Positions 34,855 through 42,402 of a stretch of 44,290 nucleotides of DNA are shown here, piece by piece. A program made the translations under genes and the position numbers. The notes below the pieces were generated by a model that was given only the letters and a program-made list of their open reading frames with translations, had not been told where the DNA came from and searched no databases. Every line of letters begins with the position of its first letter. The stretch's first letter is position 1. The DNA comes from Propionibacteriaceae bacterium (GTDB lineage Bacteria > Actinomycetota > Actinomycetes > Propionibacteriales > Propionibacteriaceae): assembly GCA_031265875.1 (NCBI GenBank), contig JAISCA010000011.1, positions 1 to 44,290 on the forward strand, given 5' to 3'.

Positions 34855-35502
34855 ATGCCAGCTGACATCGACGTCGTGGCACACGTCGTCAAGACAATCG
34901 CGCAGACAGCGATCGCGAACGAAGACTACTTCTGCGACCTCGACTCGGTGGTCGGGGACGGTGATTTCGGCTACTCGCTGGCGCGCGGCTTCGAGAGGCT
35001 GCTGGACCAGTGGGATGGATTGAGCCGGGCGGACGTCGCCAGCTTCCTCAAGGACGTGGCAATGGTCGCGAGCAGCCGAATCGGCGGCTCCTCGGGGCCG
35101 ATCTGGGGCACCGGCTTCCTGCGGGCCTCGCTGGTCGCCCGCAAGGCCGAGACACTGGACACGCTGACCATCGTGGCGATGCTGCGTTCCGGCATCGAGG
35201 GCATCATGGCCCGTGGCGGCGCCCAACTGGGAGACAAGACCCTGCTGGACGCCTTGGCCCCGCTGGCGGATGCTCTCGAACAGGGCGCGGCCGCCGGTGA
35301 GTCGACTCCGGAGCTGCTGGCCCGCGCGGTCGCAGTGACGACCGCGGCGGCCGAAGCCACGAAGGACATGCAAGCGATGCGGGGCCGCGCCGCCTACACC
35401 GGGGAGCGGAGCATCGGCTCCGTCGATGCCGGCGCCACGGCCATCGCCGTGATTATGCGGGCCATCGCCGCCGACTGGCCCTCCGAGAACCAAGCAGAAT
35501 GA
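34855..35502 (+). CDS. dhaL: Dihydroxyacetone kinase subunit L
   Basis: This 215-residue ADP/ATP-binding subunit supplies phosphate to the substrate bound on DhaK. Metal-binding aspartates D30, D35 and D37 lie in DLDSVVGDGDFGYSLARGFE. Residue 38 is Phe, where DhaL usually has His (GDGDHG). Further blocks are IGGSSGPIWGTGFLRAS and GERSIGSVDAGATAI, the nucleotide-pocket lid. The gene precedes dhaK, reversed from the common dhaK-dhaL-dhaM order. No PTS-type DhaM follows, so ATP rather than PEP is the probable donor, or DhaM lies elsewhere. The His-to-Phe change could indicate a related substrate such as a four-carbon ketose. Confidence 0.9.
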   Translation: MPADIDVVAHVVKTIAQTAIANEDYFCDLDSVVGDGDFGYSLARGFERLLDQWDGLSRADVASFLKDVAMVASSRIGGSSGPIWGTGFLRASLVARKAETLDTLTIVAMLRSGIEGIMARGGAQLGDKTLLDALAPLADALEQGAAAGESTPELLARAVAVTTAAAEATKDMQAMRGRAAYTGERSIGSVDAGATAIAVIMRAIAADWPSENQAE

Positions 35503-35537
35503 CCGAGTCAACCGACCGACATACAAAGGAGTAGACC

Positions 35538-36533
35538 GTGAAGAAGTTCGTGAACGATCCCAGGGAGTTCGTGCCTGAGATGCTTGAGGGGATCGCGCTG
35601 GCGAACCCCGACACCCTCGCCTACGACCCGAGATACAACCTGATCCGGCGCGCCGACGCGCCTCGCGCCGACAAGGTGTCGATTATCCAGGGTTCGGGCT
35701 CGGGCCATGAGCCCGCCCACGTCATGGTGGTGGGCAAGGGGATGCTGGACGGCGCCTGCCCCGGCGACGTGTTCGCGGCGCCGCCGACGGACTACGTGTA
35801 CGAGTCCGGCAAGATCCTGGCCTCCGAAAAGGGAGTCCTGCTGCTGGTGAACAACTACACCGGCGACCGGATGGCCTTCGACATGGCCAAAGAGATGCTC
35901 GAGGCCGAGGGTCTGGAGGTGGCCACCCTGTTCATCAACGACGATGTCGCTGTGAAGGACTCGCTCTACACGGTGGGGCGCCGCGGTGTGGCCGGCAACT
36001 TCTTCGTGATCAAGGCCTGCGGGGCGAAGGCCGAGGAGGGCGCCGACCTGGCCGAGGTCGTCCGCGTGGGCGAGAAGGTCAACTCGGTCGCGCGCACCAT
36101 GGGCATAGCGCTGACCGGCTGCACCCCGCCCGCCAAGGGCGAGCCGATCTTCACGCTGGCCGATGACGAGATGGAGGTCGGCGTCGGGATCCACGGCGAG
36201 CCGGGGCGGCGGCGGGAGAAGATCAAGTCGGCTGACGCCATCGTCGACGAACTGCTCGACGCGATCGTTCCGGATCTGCCCTACGAGGCCGGCGACGAGG
36301 TGGCGCTGATGGTCAACGGCCTGGGCGGCACGCCGATCAGCGAGCTGTACCTGCTCTACGGCCTGGCCCACAAGAAGCTTGCCGCTAAGGGCATCAAGGT
36401 GTGGCGCAGCTACGTCGGTGAGTACTGCACCTCGCTGGAGATGGCTGGCGCGAGCATCACGCTGGTGAAGGTCGACAACGAGATCAAGGGCCTCCTGGAG
36501 GCTCCCGCCGAGATCGCCATCCGCACCTTCTGA
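35538..36533 (+). CDS. dhaK: Dihydroxyacetone kinase subunit K
   Basis: This 331-residue substrate-binding subunit holds dihydroxyacetone or a related short ketose covalently. Key residues are H57 in GSGSGHEPAH, D110 in VNNYTGD and H219 in VGVGIHGEPG; the last is the histidine that forms the hemiaminal bond. All match the known active-site pattern. The start is GTG at 35538, preceded by AAGGAG, 35 bp after the dhaL stop. The C-terminus runs to EIAIRTF without an appended DhaL domain, so it is the two-subunit form. The neighbouring inverted repeat probably governs both genes. Confidence 0.94.
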   Translation: MKKFVNDPREFVPEMLEGIALANPDTLAYDPRYNLIRRADAPRADKVSIIQGSGSGHEPAHVMVVGKGMLDGACPGDVFAAPPTDYVYESGKILASEKGVLLLVNNYTGDRMAFDMAKEMLEAEGLEVATLFINDDVAVKDSLYTVGRRGVAGNFFVIKACGAKAEEGADLAEVVRVGEKVNSVARTMGIALTGCTPPAKGEPIFTLADDEMEVGVGIHGEPGRRREKIKSADAIVDELLDAIVPDLPYEAGDEVALMVNGLGGTPISELYLLYGLAHKKLAAKGIKVWRSYVGEYCTSLEMAGASITLVKVDNEIKGLLEAPAEIAIRTF

Positions 36534-36538
36534 CGAAC

Positions 36539-36586
36539 AGCCCGGTCCGTCCGGCCGCCGCGCGAGACGGCTGGGCGGGCCGGGCT
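36539..36586 (+). terminator. Terminator of dhaLK
   Basis: AGCCCGG (36539-36545) pairs with CCGGGCT (36580-36586) around a GC-rich inner region, directly followed by TTGT. It lies 6 bp after the dhaK stop. Confidence 0.65.
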
Positions 36587-36600
36587 TTGTCCGCTTCAGG

Positions 36601-36627
36601 TATCGGACCTGGGCTAGCCGAGGTATC
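36601..36627 (-). repeat. ACCTCGGCTA repeat, copy d (inverted)
   Basis: Read on the minus strand this 27-bp element matches copy b (from 33534) at 24 of 27 positions, including GATACCTCGGCTA and AGGTCCG. It lies in the short gap between the convergent dhaK and DUF1048 genes, after the dhaK terminator, opposite in orientation to copies a and b. Confidence 0.75.
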
Positions 36628-36643
36628 GCAGATGATGGGAGAC

Positions 36644-36997
36644 TCACCGGCCATTGGGGCCGTTCAGCAAGTCACGGAGTTGGGAGTTGAGTTCGTCTCC
36701 TTGTTTGTCCAGCCACGTCTGAGAGCCCGATTCCGCCAAAACGTTGGCCGCGAACGCGGCCACGTCGTCTCCGGTCACGTCCAGGACCGGGCGGCCCTCA
36801 GCGGCGGACTCATCGAACAATTCGCGTATGGCGTACAGCGCAGTCATGCCGCCGTCCAAGGGGCCGGAGTTCCAGATGTGCCTCTCGATCGCCTGGTACG
36901 CGGTCTTGTAGTCGGCGGGCAGGGCGTCCACCCGGCGCTTGTGCTTCCGCCACTCCCGTTTGGCCTGGACTTGCCGCCCCAACCACTCAAACATCAT
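36644..36997 (-). CDS. DUF1048-domain protein
   Basis: This 117-residue soluble alpha-helical protein matches the DUF1048 pattern. It has basic N-terminal helices (GRQVQAKREWRKHKRRVDALPADYKTAYQAIERHIWNSG) and a C-terminal ALLDLFEE-like region, here YAIRELFDESAAEGRPVLDVTGDDVAAFAANVL. These proteins are usually encoded beside PadR regulators, as here, with an 11-bp overlap. AAGGAGG stands just before two adjacent ATGs (36997 or 36994). The function is unestablished; it may act with or on the PadR protein. Confidence 0.85.
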   Translation of the reverse strand: MMFEWLGRQVQAKREWRKHKRRVDALPADYKTAYQAIERHIWNSGPLDGGMTALYAIRELFDESAAEGRPVLDVTGDDVAAFAANVLAESGSQTWLDKQGDELNSQLRDLLNGPNGR

Positions 36998-37328
36998 CTT
37001 CCTCCTTCATGATCGCCAGCCGCGACGAGACGAACTCCCACCGCCGCCAGAACGCCTCCAGAGCCGCGCGGCCATCGGCGTTCAACCTGTAGACCTTGCG
37101 CGGCGGGCCGGACTCGGACTTGACCCGCGCCACCTCGACCAGACGCTTGTTCTCCAGTCGCAGCAGGATCGGGTAGACCGTGCCCTCGGCCACGGACGTG
37201 AACCCCGCCCGGTTGAGGGAACGGACGATCTCGTACCCATAGCTGCCGCCGTGCGACAGGATGTGCAGGACACAGCCTTCGAGCACGCCCTTCAGCAACT
37301 CGGTCAGGTCATCCACTATCGCCTCCAT
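36987..37328 (-). CDS. PadR-family transcriptional regulator
   Basis: This protein of about 113 residues is a winged-helix PadR regulator. LLKGVLEGCVLHILSHGGSYGYEIVRSLNRAGF is the first part of the domain. VAEGTVYPILLRLENKRLV is the recognition helix and wing start, and RKVYRLNADGRAALEAFWRRWEFV is the dimerising helix. The ATG at 37328 is preferred over a frame start 39 bp upstream because the domain begins there and GAGG precedes it. It is first in a unit with DUF1048. A perfect inverted repeat 20 bp upstream is its probable operator. Confidence 0.92.
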   Translation of the reverse strand: MEAIVDDLTELLKGVLEGCVLHILSHGGSYGYEIVRSLNRAGFTSVAEGTVYPILLRLENKRLVEVARVKSESGPPRKVYRLNADGRAALEAFWRRWEFVSSRLAIMKEEDDV

Positions 37329-37347
37329 TACCTCGTGACACCAAGTA

Positions 37348-37374
37348 CTGGTACATCGTAACACCATGTACCAG
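37348..37374. promoter_or_regulatory. PadR operator candidate
   Basis: CTGGTACAT and its exact reverse complement ATGTACCAG are separated by 9 bp. The ACAT/ATGT half-sites resemble known PadR targets. It lies 20 bp before the padR start and fits autorepression. Confidence 0.75.
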
Positions 37375-37485
37375 GCCGCACGAGCCCGCCTCGGCGACTC
37401 GACGGCATCGAGTAGCCGGTCGTCCTAACTTTCGAAGCATGAGCTGTAGGGGTTCCAGACCATGCTCTCAAGCCCATTAGGCCTA

Positions 37486-38169
37486 CTAGCCGACCACCTT
37501 GTACCGGAGCCTGACATATGAATCATTCAGCTTGTCGCACTGCTCCAAGGCCAAGACCCCGAGCCCGCCGAGCTCGGCCGGCGAGGTCAGAGCGGCCCCA
37601 TCGACCAGGGTCGGTGTGTCTCGACCGCCGACCAGAACCGGAGCGATCACGATGTCCACGTAGTCGAGCAGTTTCTGTCTCAGAAACAGCCCGTTGAGCG
37701 TCCCGCCGCTTTGCACCGTTATTCTCGTGCAGCCGTGGTCGCGGTGGAGGATTTCGAGCACAGAGCGTAGATCCAGAGTTGTCTGGTAGATGACACTGAG
37801 GTTGGGCTGGAGCAGCGAGCAAGCGGGGTGGTCCGGGTTCGTCGTCACCAGGACGTGGCGCTGGGCCAGGGCGCACAGATGGAGCACTCCACGCTCAGTC
37901 AACCATCTGTTGTCAATCGTCACGAAAGAGACCGGACCCTGGGCGGGGAGCGGTTTGTCGTTCACGCCCATTTTGGCCTGGACCAGACCTGAGTTCAGTG
38001 ACCACAAGTCGGTCGTCCGCTCAATCTCGTAGTACTGCTGAAGGCCTTGAGACAGTCCGTCCAGCTGCGGGAAATCCCGGTCGAAGTCCAGTTCGGCGCT
38101 CGCTCCCGGGCTGATCTTCCCGTCCAGGCTGGCCAGCATGAACAAGGTCGTCACAGGCCTGTTTCCCAT
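37486..38169 (-). CDS. RibD C-terminal-like (dihydrofolate reductase-fold) reductase
   Basis: This protein of about 227 residues resembles the reductase domain of RibD and bacterial DHFR-like proteins. It starts VTTLFMLASLDGKISPGASAELDFDRDF, with the substrate-site pattern 'S.DG.I'. It continues with ITVQSGGTLNGLFLRQKLLDYVDIVIAPVLVGG, the NADPH-binding 'GG..LN..LL..GLVDE' analogue. No deaminase domain and no other riboflavin gene is present, so it may be a stand-alone reductase of another pathway. GGAGG precedes the ATG at 38169. It is adjacent to the PadR operon but transcribed from its own region. Confidence 0.82.
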   Translation of the reverse strand: MGNRPVTTLFMLASLDGKISPGASAELDFDRDFPQLDGLSQGLQQYYEIERTTDLWSLNSGLVQAKMGVNDKPLPAQGPVSFVTIDNRWLTERGVLHLCALAQRHVLVTTNPDHPACSLLQPNLSVIYQTTLDLRSVLEILHRDHGCTRITVQSGGTLNGLFLRQKLLDYVDIVIAPVLVGGRDTPTLVDGAALTSPAELGGLGVLALEQCDKLNDSYVRLRYKVVG

Positions 38170-38712
38170 AGCCGCACCTCCAGTTCTCGCCTTTGACGCA
38201 GGCGGCGGTCCGGGGAGTGCGCATTGGGCACTCCGTTCCACGCTATCCGCCCGGCCATTTCAAAGAGAACAACGTCAGCGCCATGCCTCGATAAAATCGC
38301 GCCAGCCTCAAGATCTACGATCCGTATGGCACAAAACCTACGATTCACCTGGCGCGAGACCTACGACACAGGCCATCGTCCAGCCATCGTGGCCCCATGA
38401 CCATCATCGGCTGGCCGTGAGAGCCACCCTGTCCGGCCTGCCGCCACCAGCCGGTCGCCGACCCAGACGATATCCATGCACCCGGTGGCTTGGTCCCGCT
38501 GTCCTGCCAGCCGAATGACGGGAGTGGGCTGGTAGGAGGATTTTGGGGTATGCTTACCAGGCTTTCCGGAGTCTCCGGGACCCCTGATGTGTTTATTGTC
38601 GTAGTCAGCCAGCCAGGCTGTGCCGCCCAAGTGTTCGGGTCCGTTGGGATGCGCCGCCAACCTGGCGGACGGCATCGTGCTCCACGAACAAGAAATGGCG
38701 TGACACCACCCG
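38170..38712. promoter_or_regulatory. Intergenic region with three 23-bp-spaced CTACGA repeats
   Basis: No gene is supported in this 543-bp gap between two divergent genes. CTACGA occurs at 38315, 38338 and 38361, exactly 23 bp apart. The first two 23-bp units share 16 of 23 bases (both with TGGC at positions 13-16); the third keeps mainly the first six. TCGCGCCAG (38297-38305) and CTGGCGCGA (38349-38357) are exact inverted 9-mers around this array. The remainder, nearer the helicase gene, presumably contains that gene's promoter and long leader. Confidence 0.5.
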
Positions 38713-40515
38713 ATGACGACCACTGAACACTGTGCTTTGCCCGCTGGCGACGACGGACCCACCGGCTTCCAGGGCCTAGGTCTGCCGGCTCACTTGCTGG
38801 AGGCGGTCCTAGACCTCGGCTTCGAGGACCCGACTGAAATCCAGGCGGCGGCCATACCGGCGCTCCTCAGTGGGCGCGACATCGTGGGTGTGGCACAGAC
38901 CGGCACCGGCAAGACGGCGGCCTTCGGACTGCCCCTGCTGGAAGCCATCGACCCAGGCTTGAACGCTCCCCAGGCGCTGGTGTTGGCGCCGACCCGCGAA
39001 CTGGCGATACAGGTGGCAGACGCGATCGGCCAGTTCGCTCGGACCAGCCCCGGCCTGCTGGTGGCGACGGTCTATGGCGGGGCGCCGTACGGACCGCAGA
39101 TCCGAGATCTGAAGGCGGGAGCGCAGGTGGTGGTGGGGACGCCGGGCCGGATCATCGACCACCTGGAGCGGGGCGCCTTGACCCTGGATGGACTCAGGTT
39201 CCTGGTCTTGGACGAGGGTGACGAGATGCTGCGCATGGGCTTCGCCGAGGAAGTCGACCGGATTCTGTCCCAGGCTCCGGCCGATCGTCTGACCGCCTTG
39301 TTCTCCGCCACCATGCCGCCGGACATCCGTCGCACCGCCGACAAACACCTGCGCGACCCGCTCCACATCGCGGTCACCGCGTCGGCCACGGTGGCGGACA
39401 ACGTGGATCAGCGTTACGCCGTGGTGCCGCACAAGCACAAGGTGTCGGCGCTGGCCCGGATCCTGGCCACGACCGAGGCCGAGGCGGCGATCGTCTTCGT
39501 GCGGACGCGGGCGGACGCCGAGGAGGTGGCCCAGGACCTGATCGCCCGAGGGGTCAACGCGGCGGGTATCTCCGGCGACGTCGCCCAGAGGGAGCGCGAA
39601 CGGATGGTGGAGCGCCTCCGCAGCGGTCGTTTGGACGTGCTCGTGGCCACGGATGTGGCCGCCCGCGGGCTCGACGTGGACCGGGTCGGTTTGGTGGTCA
39701 ACTACGACCTGCCGCGTGAGCCCGGTGTCTATGTGCATCGCATCGGCCGGACCGGACGGGCGGGACGCTCCGGTGTGGCCTTCACCTTCATCACGCCCGG
39801 GGAACGCGGCCGGCTGCGCGCCATCGAGAAGACCATCAAGGTCCAGATCACGGAGCGTCCGGTGCCGACCCGCGACCGTGTGACCGAGCATAGGTACGCC
39901 TCGTTGCTGCGCCAGGTCTCCTCGCGGATCGCGGCCGGCGGCCTGGAGATCGCCTATCGGGCGGTGGCCGAGGCCATGGCCGAAGGCGTGGATCCGGTCG
40001 CGCTGGCGGCGGGGTTGGCGGCGCTCGGGGTGCGCGATGACGGGCCTGGCTCCGCCCGGTCTGAGGAGTCCGAGGTGGACACGGCCTTGGCCGAGCTGCG
40101 GGAGCGTGAGCTGAGAGGGAGCCGGTCCACTGCCACCAGAGCACACCAGCCGGCCCGCGCGGCCCGCTATGAGCCGAAAGGCAGTGGATTCCGGGTCAAC
40201 CGGGGCCGGCCGAACGGCCACCAGGGACGGGAAACGGGCCCAGGCGCTCGGCGCGGTGACCGTCCGGGGGCCAACCGTTATTGGATCGGTGTCGGTCGCG
40301 GACATGGCGCCAACCCTGGCGCCATCGTCGGCGCCATCACAGGTGAGACCAGGCTCAGTGGAGCCGATCTGGGCAGCATCGAGATGTTCCAGCATTTCTC
40401 ACTGGTGGAGATCGACGCCAGTCTGTCCCAGGGCACGATGCGCCAATTGGCCAAGACCCGTGTGGCCGGGCGGGAGCTGCGCATCCGCCCGGACGCGGGC
40501 CACGCCGTCCGCTGA
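38713..40515 (+). CDS. DEAD-box RNA helicase, DeaD/CsdA type
   Basis: This 600-residue ATP-dependent RNA helicase acts on ribosomal or cold-stalled RNA. Motifs are the Q motif (TEIQAAAIPALL), GTGKT (64-68), APTREL, motif II DEGD (167-170, where DEAD is usual), SAT (198-200) and the C-terminal HRIGRTGRAG. A DbpA-type RNA-binding domain near the end (about 520-590, NRYWIGVGRGHGANPGAIVGAI) targets structured RNA. An Arg/Gly-rich linker precedes it. The replacement of DEAD alanine by glycine is seen directly in the codons (GAC GAG GGT GAC). A hairpin follows the gene. Confidence 0.93.
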   Translation: MTTTEHCALPAGDDGPTGFQGLGLPAHLLEAVLDLGFEDPTEIQAAAIPALLSGRDIVGVAQTGTGKTAAFGLPLLEAIDPGLNAPQALVLAPTRELAIQVADAIGQFARTSPGLLVATVYGGAPYGPQIRDLKAGAQVVVGTPGRIIDHLERGALTLDGLRFLVLDEGDEMLRMGFAEEVDRILSQAPADRLTALFSATMPPDIRRTADKHLRDPLHIAVTASATVADNVDQRYAVVPHKHKVSALARILATTEAEAAIVFVRTRADAEEVAQDLIARGVNAAGISGDVAQRERERMVERLRSGRLDVLVATDVAARGLDVDRVGLVVNYDLPREPGVYVHRIGRTGRAGRSGVAFTFITPGERGRLRAIEKTIKVQITERPVPTRDRVTEHRYASLLRQVSSRIAAGGLEIAYRAVAEAMAEGVDPVALAAGLAALGVRDDGPGSARSEESEVDTALAELRERELRGSRSTATRAHQPARAARYEPKGSGFRVNRGRPNGHQGRETGPGARRGDRPGANRYWIGVGRGHGANPGAIVGAITGETRLSGADLGSIEMFQHFSLVEIDASLSQGTMRQLAKTRVAGRELRIRPDAGHAVR

Positions 40516-40516
40516 G

Positions 40517-40552
40517 ACTACGGCACAAGCGGAGCCGGCCGGGGCCCGTAGT
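40517..40552 (+). terminator. Hairpin after the helicase gene
   Basis: ACTACGG (40517-40523) pairs with CCGTAGT (40546-40552), with further GC pairing inside. No T tract follows. It starts 1-2 bp after the helicase stop. Confidence 0.5.
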
Positions 40553-40635
40553 TGGATCTGACGGTGCGGCCAAGCGATCATGTGATAGGCGTATAGGCAC
40601 GACCTGGCGAAAGGCACCCGCCTGGACTTATCCTG

Positions 40636-40659
40636 ATTCGCGATAGTACTATCGCGAAT
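40636..40659. promoter_or_regulatory. Perfect 24-bp palindrome abutting the MNT gene start
   Basis: ATTCGCGATAGT is followed directly by its exact reverse complement, ending at 40659, one base before the ATG at 40660. With no Shine-Dalgarno sequence in place, the message is probably leaderless or read from a start within the palindrome. A regulator, most likely the wHTH-containing first gene product, would bind here. Confidence 0.75.
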
Positions 40660-41247
40660 ATGAACACGACTGCGTCACGATTGGCACCGATCTTCCGCTC
40701 CGACACCCAGGCGGAGATCATGGCCCGCCTGCTGCTGAACCCGGACCGCAGCCACACCATCGCTGAGCTGGCCCGACTCGTGGGCGCCTCCTACGCCTCC
40801 GCCCACCGTGAGATCCAACGCCTGCTCGAGATCGGACTGCTGACCCCGGAGCGGGTCGGGCAAGCCGTACGGCTGTGCGCCAACCAAGCGGACCCCGCCT
40901 ATGGGCCAATCACCGAATTGTTGCGTTTGAGCTATGGCCCGGCCGCGATCCTGCCGAAGCTGCTGGCTGGCATCCCCGGCATCGAAGAGGCCTACATCTA
41001 CGGCTCCTGGGCGGCCCGACGGGCCGGCGAACCAGGCAGTCCCCCGGGCGACATCGACGTCCTCGTGATCGGCAACCCACCACGCGGCGCGATCAACGAA
41101 GCCGCCCAGGAGGCCGAGCGCGCCTTGGGCCGCGAGGTCAACCTGCGCACGGTCACGCCTGAAGCCTGGCAGGCCAGCGACGATCTGTTCCTACGCACGG
41201 TGCGTAAGCGTCCGCGCGTTAGGCTCGAATTGGAGGATGGGACCTGA
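40660..41247 (+). CDS. Winged-helix / MNT-family nucleotidyltransferase fusion
   Basis: This 195-residue protein fuses an N-terminal ArsR-like winged helix (about 10-72, TIAELARLVGASYASAHREIQRLLEIGLL) to a minimal nucleotidyltransferase domain. The NTase motif is G115-S116 (YGSWAARRAG) then D131 and D133 (PGDIDVLVIG), the GSX-DXD pattern. The third acidic position looks replaced (EVNLRTV). In MNT/HEPN pairs (type VII toxin-antitoxin) the MNT protein modifies the HEPN partner. The HTH fusion means it may also regulate the pair through the adjacent perfect palindrome. The HEPN gene overlaps by 1 bp. Confidence 0.86.
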   Translation: MNTTASRLAPIFRSDTQAEIMARLLLNPDRSHTIAELARLVGASYASAHREIQRLLEIGLLTPERVGQAVRLCANQADPAYGPITELLRLSYGPAAILPKLLAGIPGIEEAYIYGSWAARRAGEPGSPPGDIDVLVIGNPPRGAINEAAQEAERALGREVNLRTVTPEAWQASDDLFLRTVRKRPRVRLELEDGT

Positions 41248-41714
41248 TGAAACAGTGGGACCGTGGCTGTGCTGAGATTGACCAGCTGCTCGCTCAGAGC
41301 CGTTTGACCCGGGTGAGCGCCAACCGGGAACTAGCCGACAGCTACCTCGTTCAAGCGCGAGCCCACCTGGCAGCGGCCGGAGCCGTCATCGAACTCGACG
41401 CCCCAGGCGCGTTCGCCCTGGCCTATGATGCCGCCCGACTCGCCCTGGCCGCGATCCTTGTCAACCAGGGCTTGCGTCCGCGAGGAGAGGGCTCCCACGC
41501 TGTCCTCATAGAGGCGGTCCTAGCTCAGCTCGAGCCACCACGACAAGCTGAGTTCCGAGAGTTCTACTGGATGCGTCGCTTGCGTAACGAGACCCAGTAT
41601 CCCGACGCCGAGCGCCCGGTGGCTGTCGCTGACGATGTCGTGCAAGCCATCCCCGCCGCCCAGGCCATCCTGGATCGCACCGCCCTCCTATTCGATCACA
41701 TGCCGTCGTACTGA
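41247..41714 (+). CDS. HEPN-domain protein, partner of the MNT protein
   Basis: This 155-residue all-helical protein resembles HEPN domains of the MNT/HEPN toxin-antitoxin type. The helix region LADSYLVQARAHLAAAGAVIELDAPGAFALAYDAARLALAAILVNQG is typical. The usual RNase motif R-X4-6-H is not present; the equivalent segment reads RRLRNETQYPD (R113-N114 then Y118). It may therefore not cleave RNA, or may act through a variant motif. The start overlaps the MNT stop by 1 bp (TGATG), so both are made together. A GC hairpin follows. Confidence 0.82.
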   Translation: MKQWDRGCAEIDQLLAQSRLTRVSANRELADSYLVQARAHLAAAGAVIELDAPGAFALAYDAARLALAAILVNQGLRPRGEGSHAVLIEAVLAQLEPPRQAEFREFYWMRRLRNETQYPDAERPVAVADDVVQAIPAAQAILDRTALLFDHMPSY

Positions 41715-41729
41715 ACGCTCCAGAGGTAC

Positions 41730-41745
41730 CGGCGAGTTCTCGCCG
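41730..41745. terminator. Hairpin after the HEPN gene
   Basis: CGGCGAG pairs perfectly with CTCGCCG around TT. It lies 16 bp after the HEPN stop and 76 bp from the convergent repeat-protein gene, so it could serve both. No T tract follows. Confidence 0.5.
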
Positions 41746-41821
41746 AAAGGCCTGCGCTAGTTCGGTCGATGTCTTGTGTCTCACCAATCGCTCAAGTCCT
41801 GGCTCCCGAGTGCCAGTCGGG

Positions 41822-42385
41822 TCAGGCTAGGGGATCCTCTATGTTACAGCGAGCGCAGACTGTGACCTCGTAGTAAGGGTTATTGGTATATGCCTGCACC
41901 CATCTGTGAGATAACTTACCGCAGCGGCTGCACACGCATCCATCGAACGTGTGCGTCCCAAGCCCCTTGCCGGCGGCGATCTGCACAGCATGGCTCGTGA
42001 GGCGTTCCGCAGCGGCCTGCACTACTCTCTGATCTTCATCTGACCAGGCAATCTCCTGCAGCACGGCTTGGTCCAGAACCTTCTTGACAGCAGCCTCGCG
42101 CACCCACCCTACGGTGTCCAACCGAGCGACTGCCTCCAGTACGGCTTGGTCCAGGAGCTCCTTAACTGCAGCCTGGCGCATTAGCGGATCGGTGTCAGAC
42201 TGAGCGAGTTCCTGCAGCATGGTCTGGTTACGGATCTGCCAAAGGGCAACCTTACGCACCCAAAAGTCGGGATCGTGCAAAACGAGTTCTTTCAATGCCT
42301 GGCGTGGCACTAAGCCAGCCTGGACAGCATGTCGCCGCGTCGCCGCCCGGCCACTGGTCCAAGGTTTGAAGAAGGACACTGCCAT
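41822..42385 (-). CDS. HEAT-like repeat protein with C-terminal zinc-ribbon
   Basis: This 187-residue protein has four exact 26-residue helical repeats (31-56, 57-82, 83-108, 109-134) sharing the pattern 'LxEL...D...R.AAV.K.LDQAV'. A C-terminal metal-binding module follows, with C150, C152 and C155 (GCVCSRCGK) and C177 and C180 (VCARC). Repeat proteins of this type bind proteins or nucleic acids. No named family was recognised. The alternation of acidic turn (D-x-D) and conserved QAV suggests recent duplication of one unit. AGAGAG lies upstream, and a tandem 16-bp repeat sits in the promoter region. Confidence 0.7.
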   Translation of the reverse strand: MAVSFFKPWTSGRAATRRHAVQAGLVPRQALKELVLHDPDFWVRKVALWQIRNQTMLQELAQSDTDPLMRQAAVKELLDQAVLEAVARLDTVGWVREAAVKKVLDQAVLQEIAWSDEDQRVVQAAAERLTSHAVQIAAGKGLGTHTFDGCVCSRCGKLSHRWVQAYTNNPYYEVTVCARCNIEDPLA

Positions 42386-42402
42386 TCCTTCACTCTCTTT
42401 GA

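Noticed and set aside
38809-40395. Long open minus-strand frame opposite the helicase gene
   Set aside because: It is explained by third-position G+C bias of the helicase gene and has no recognisable domain. Similar mirror frames lie opposite acn, dxs, the fused ABC gene and the FGGY kinase.
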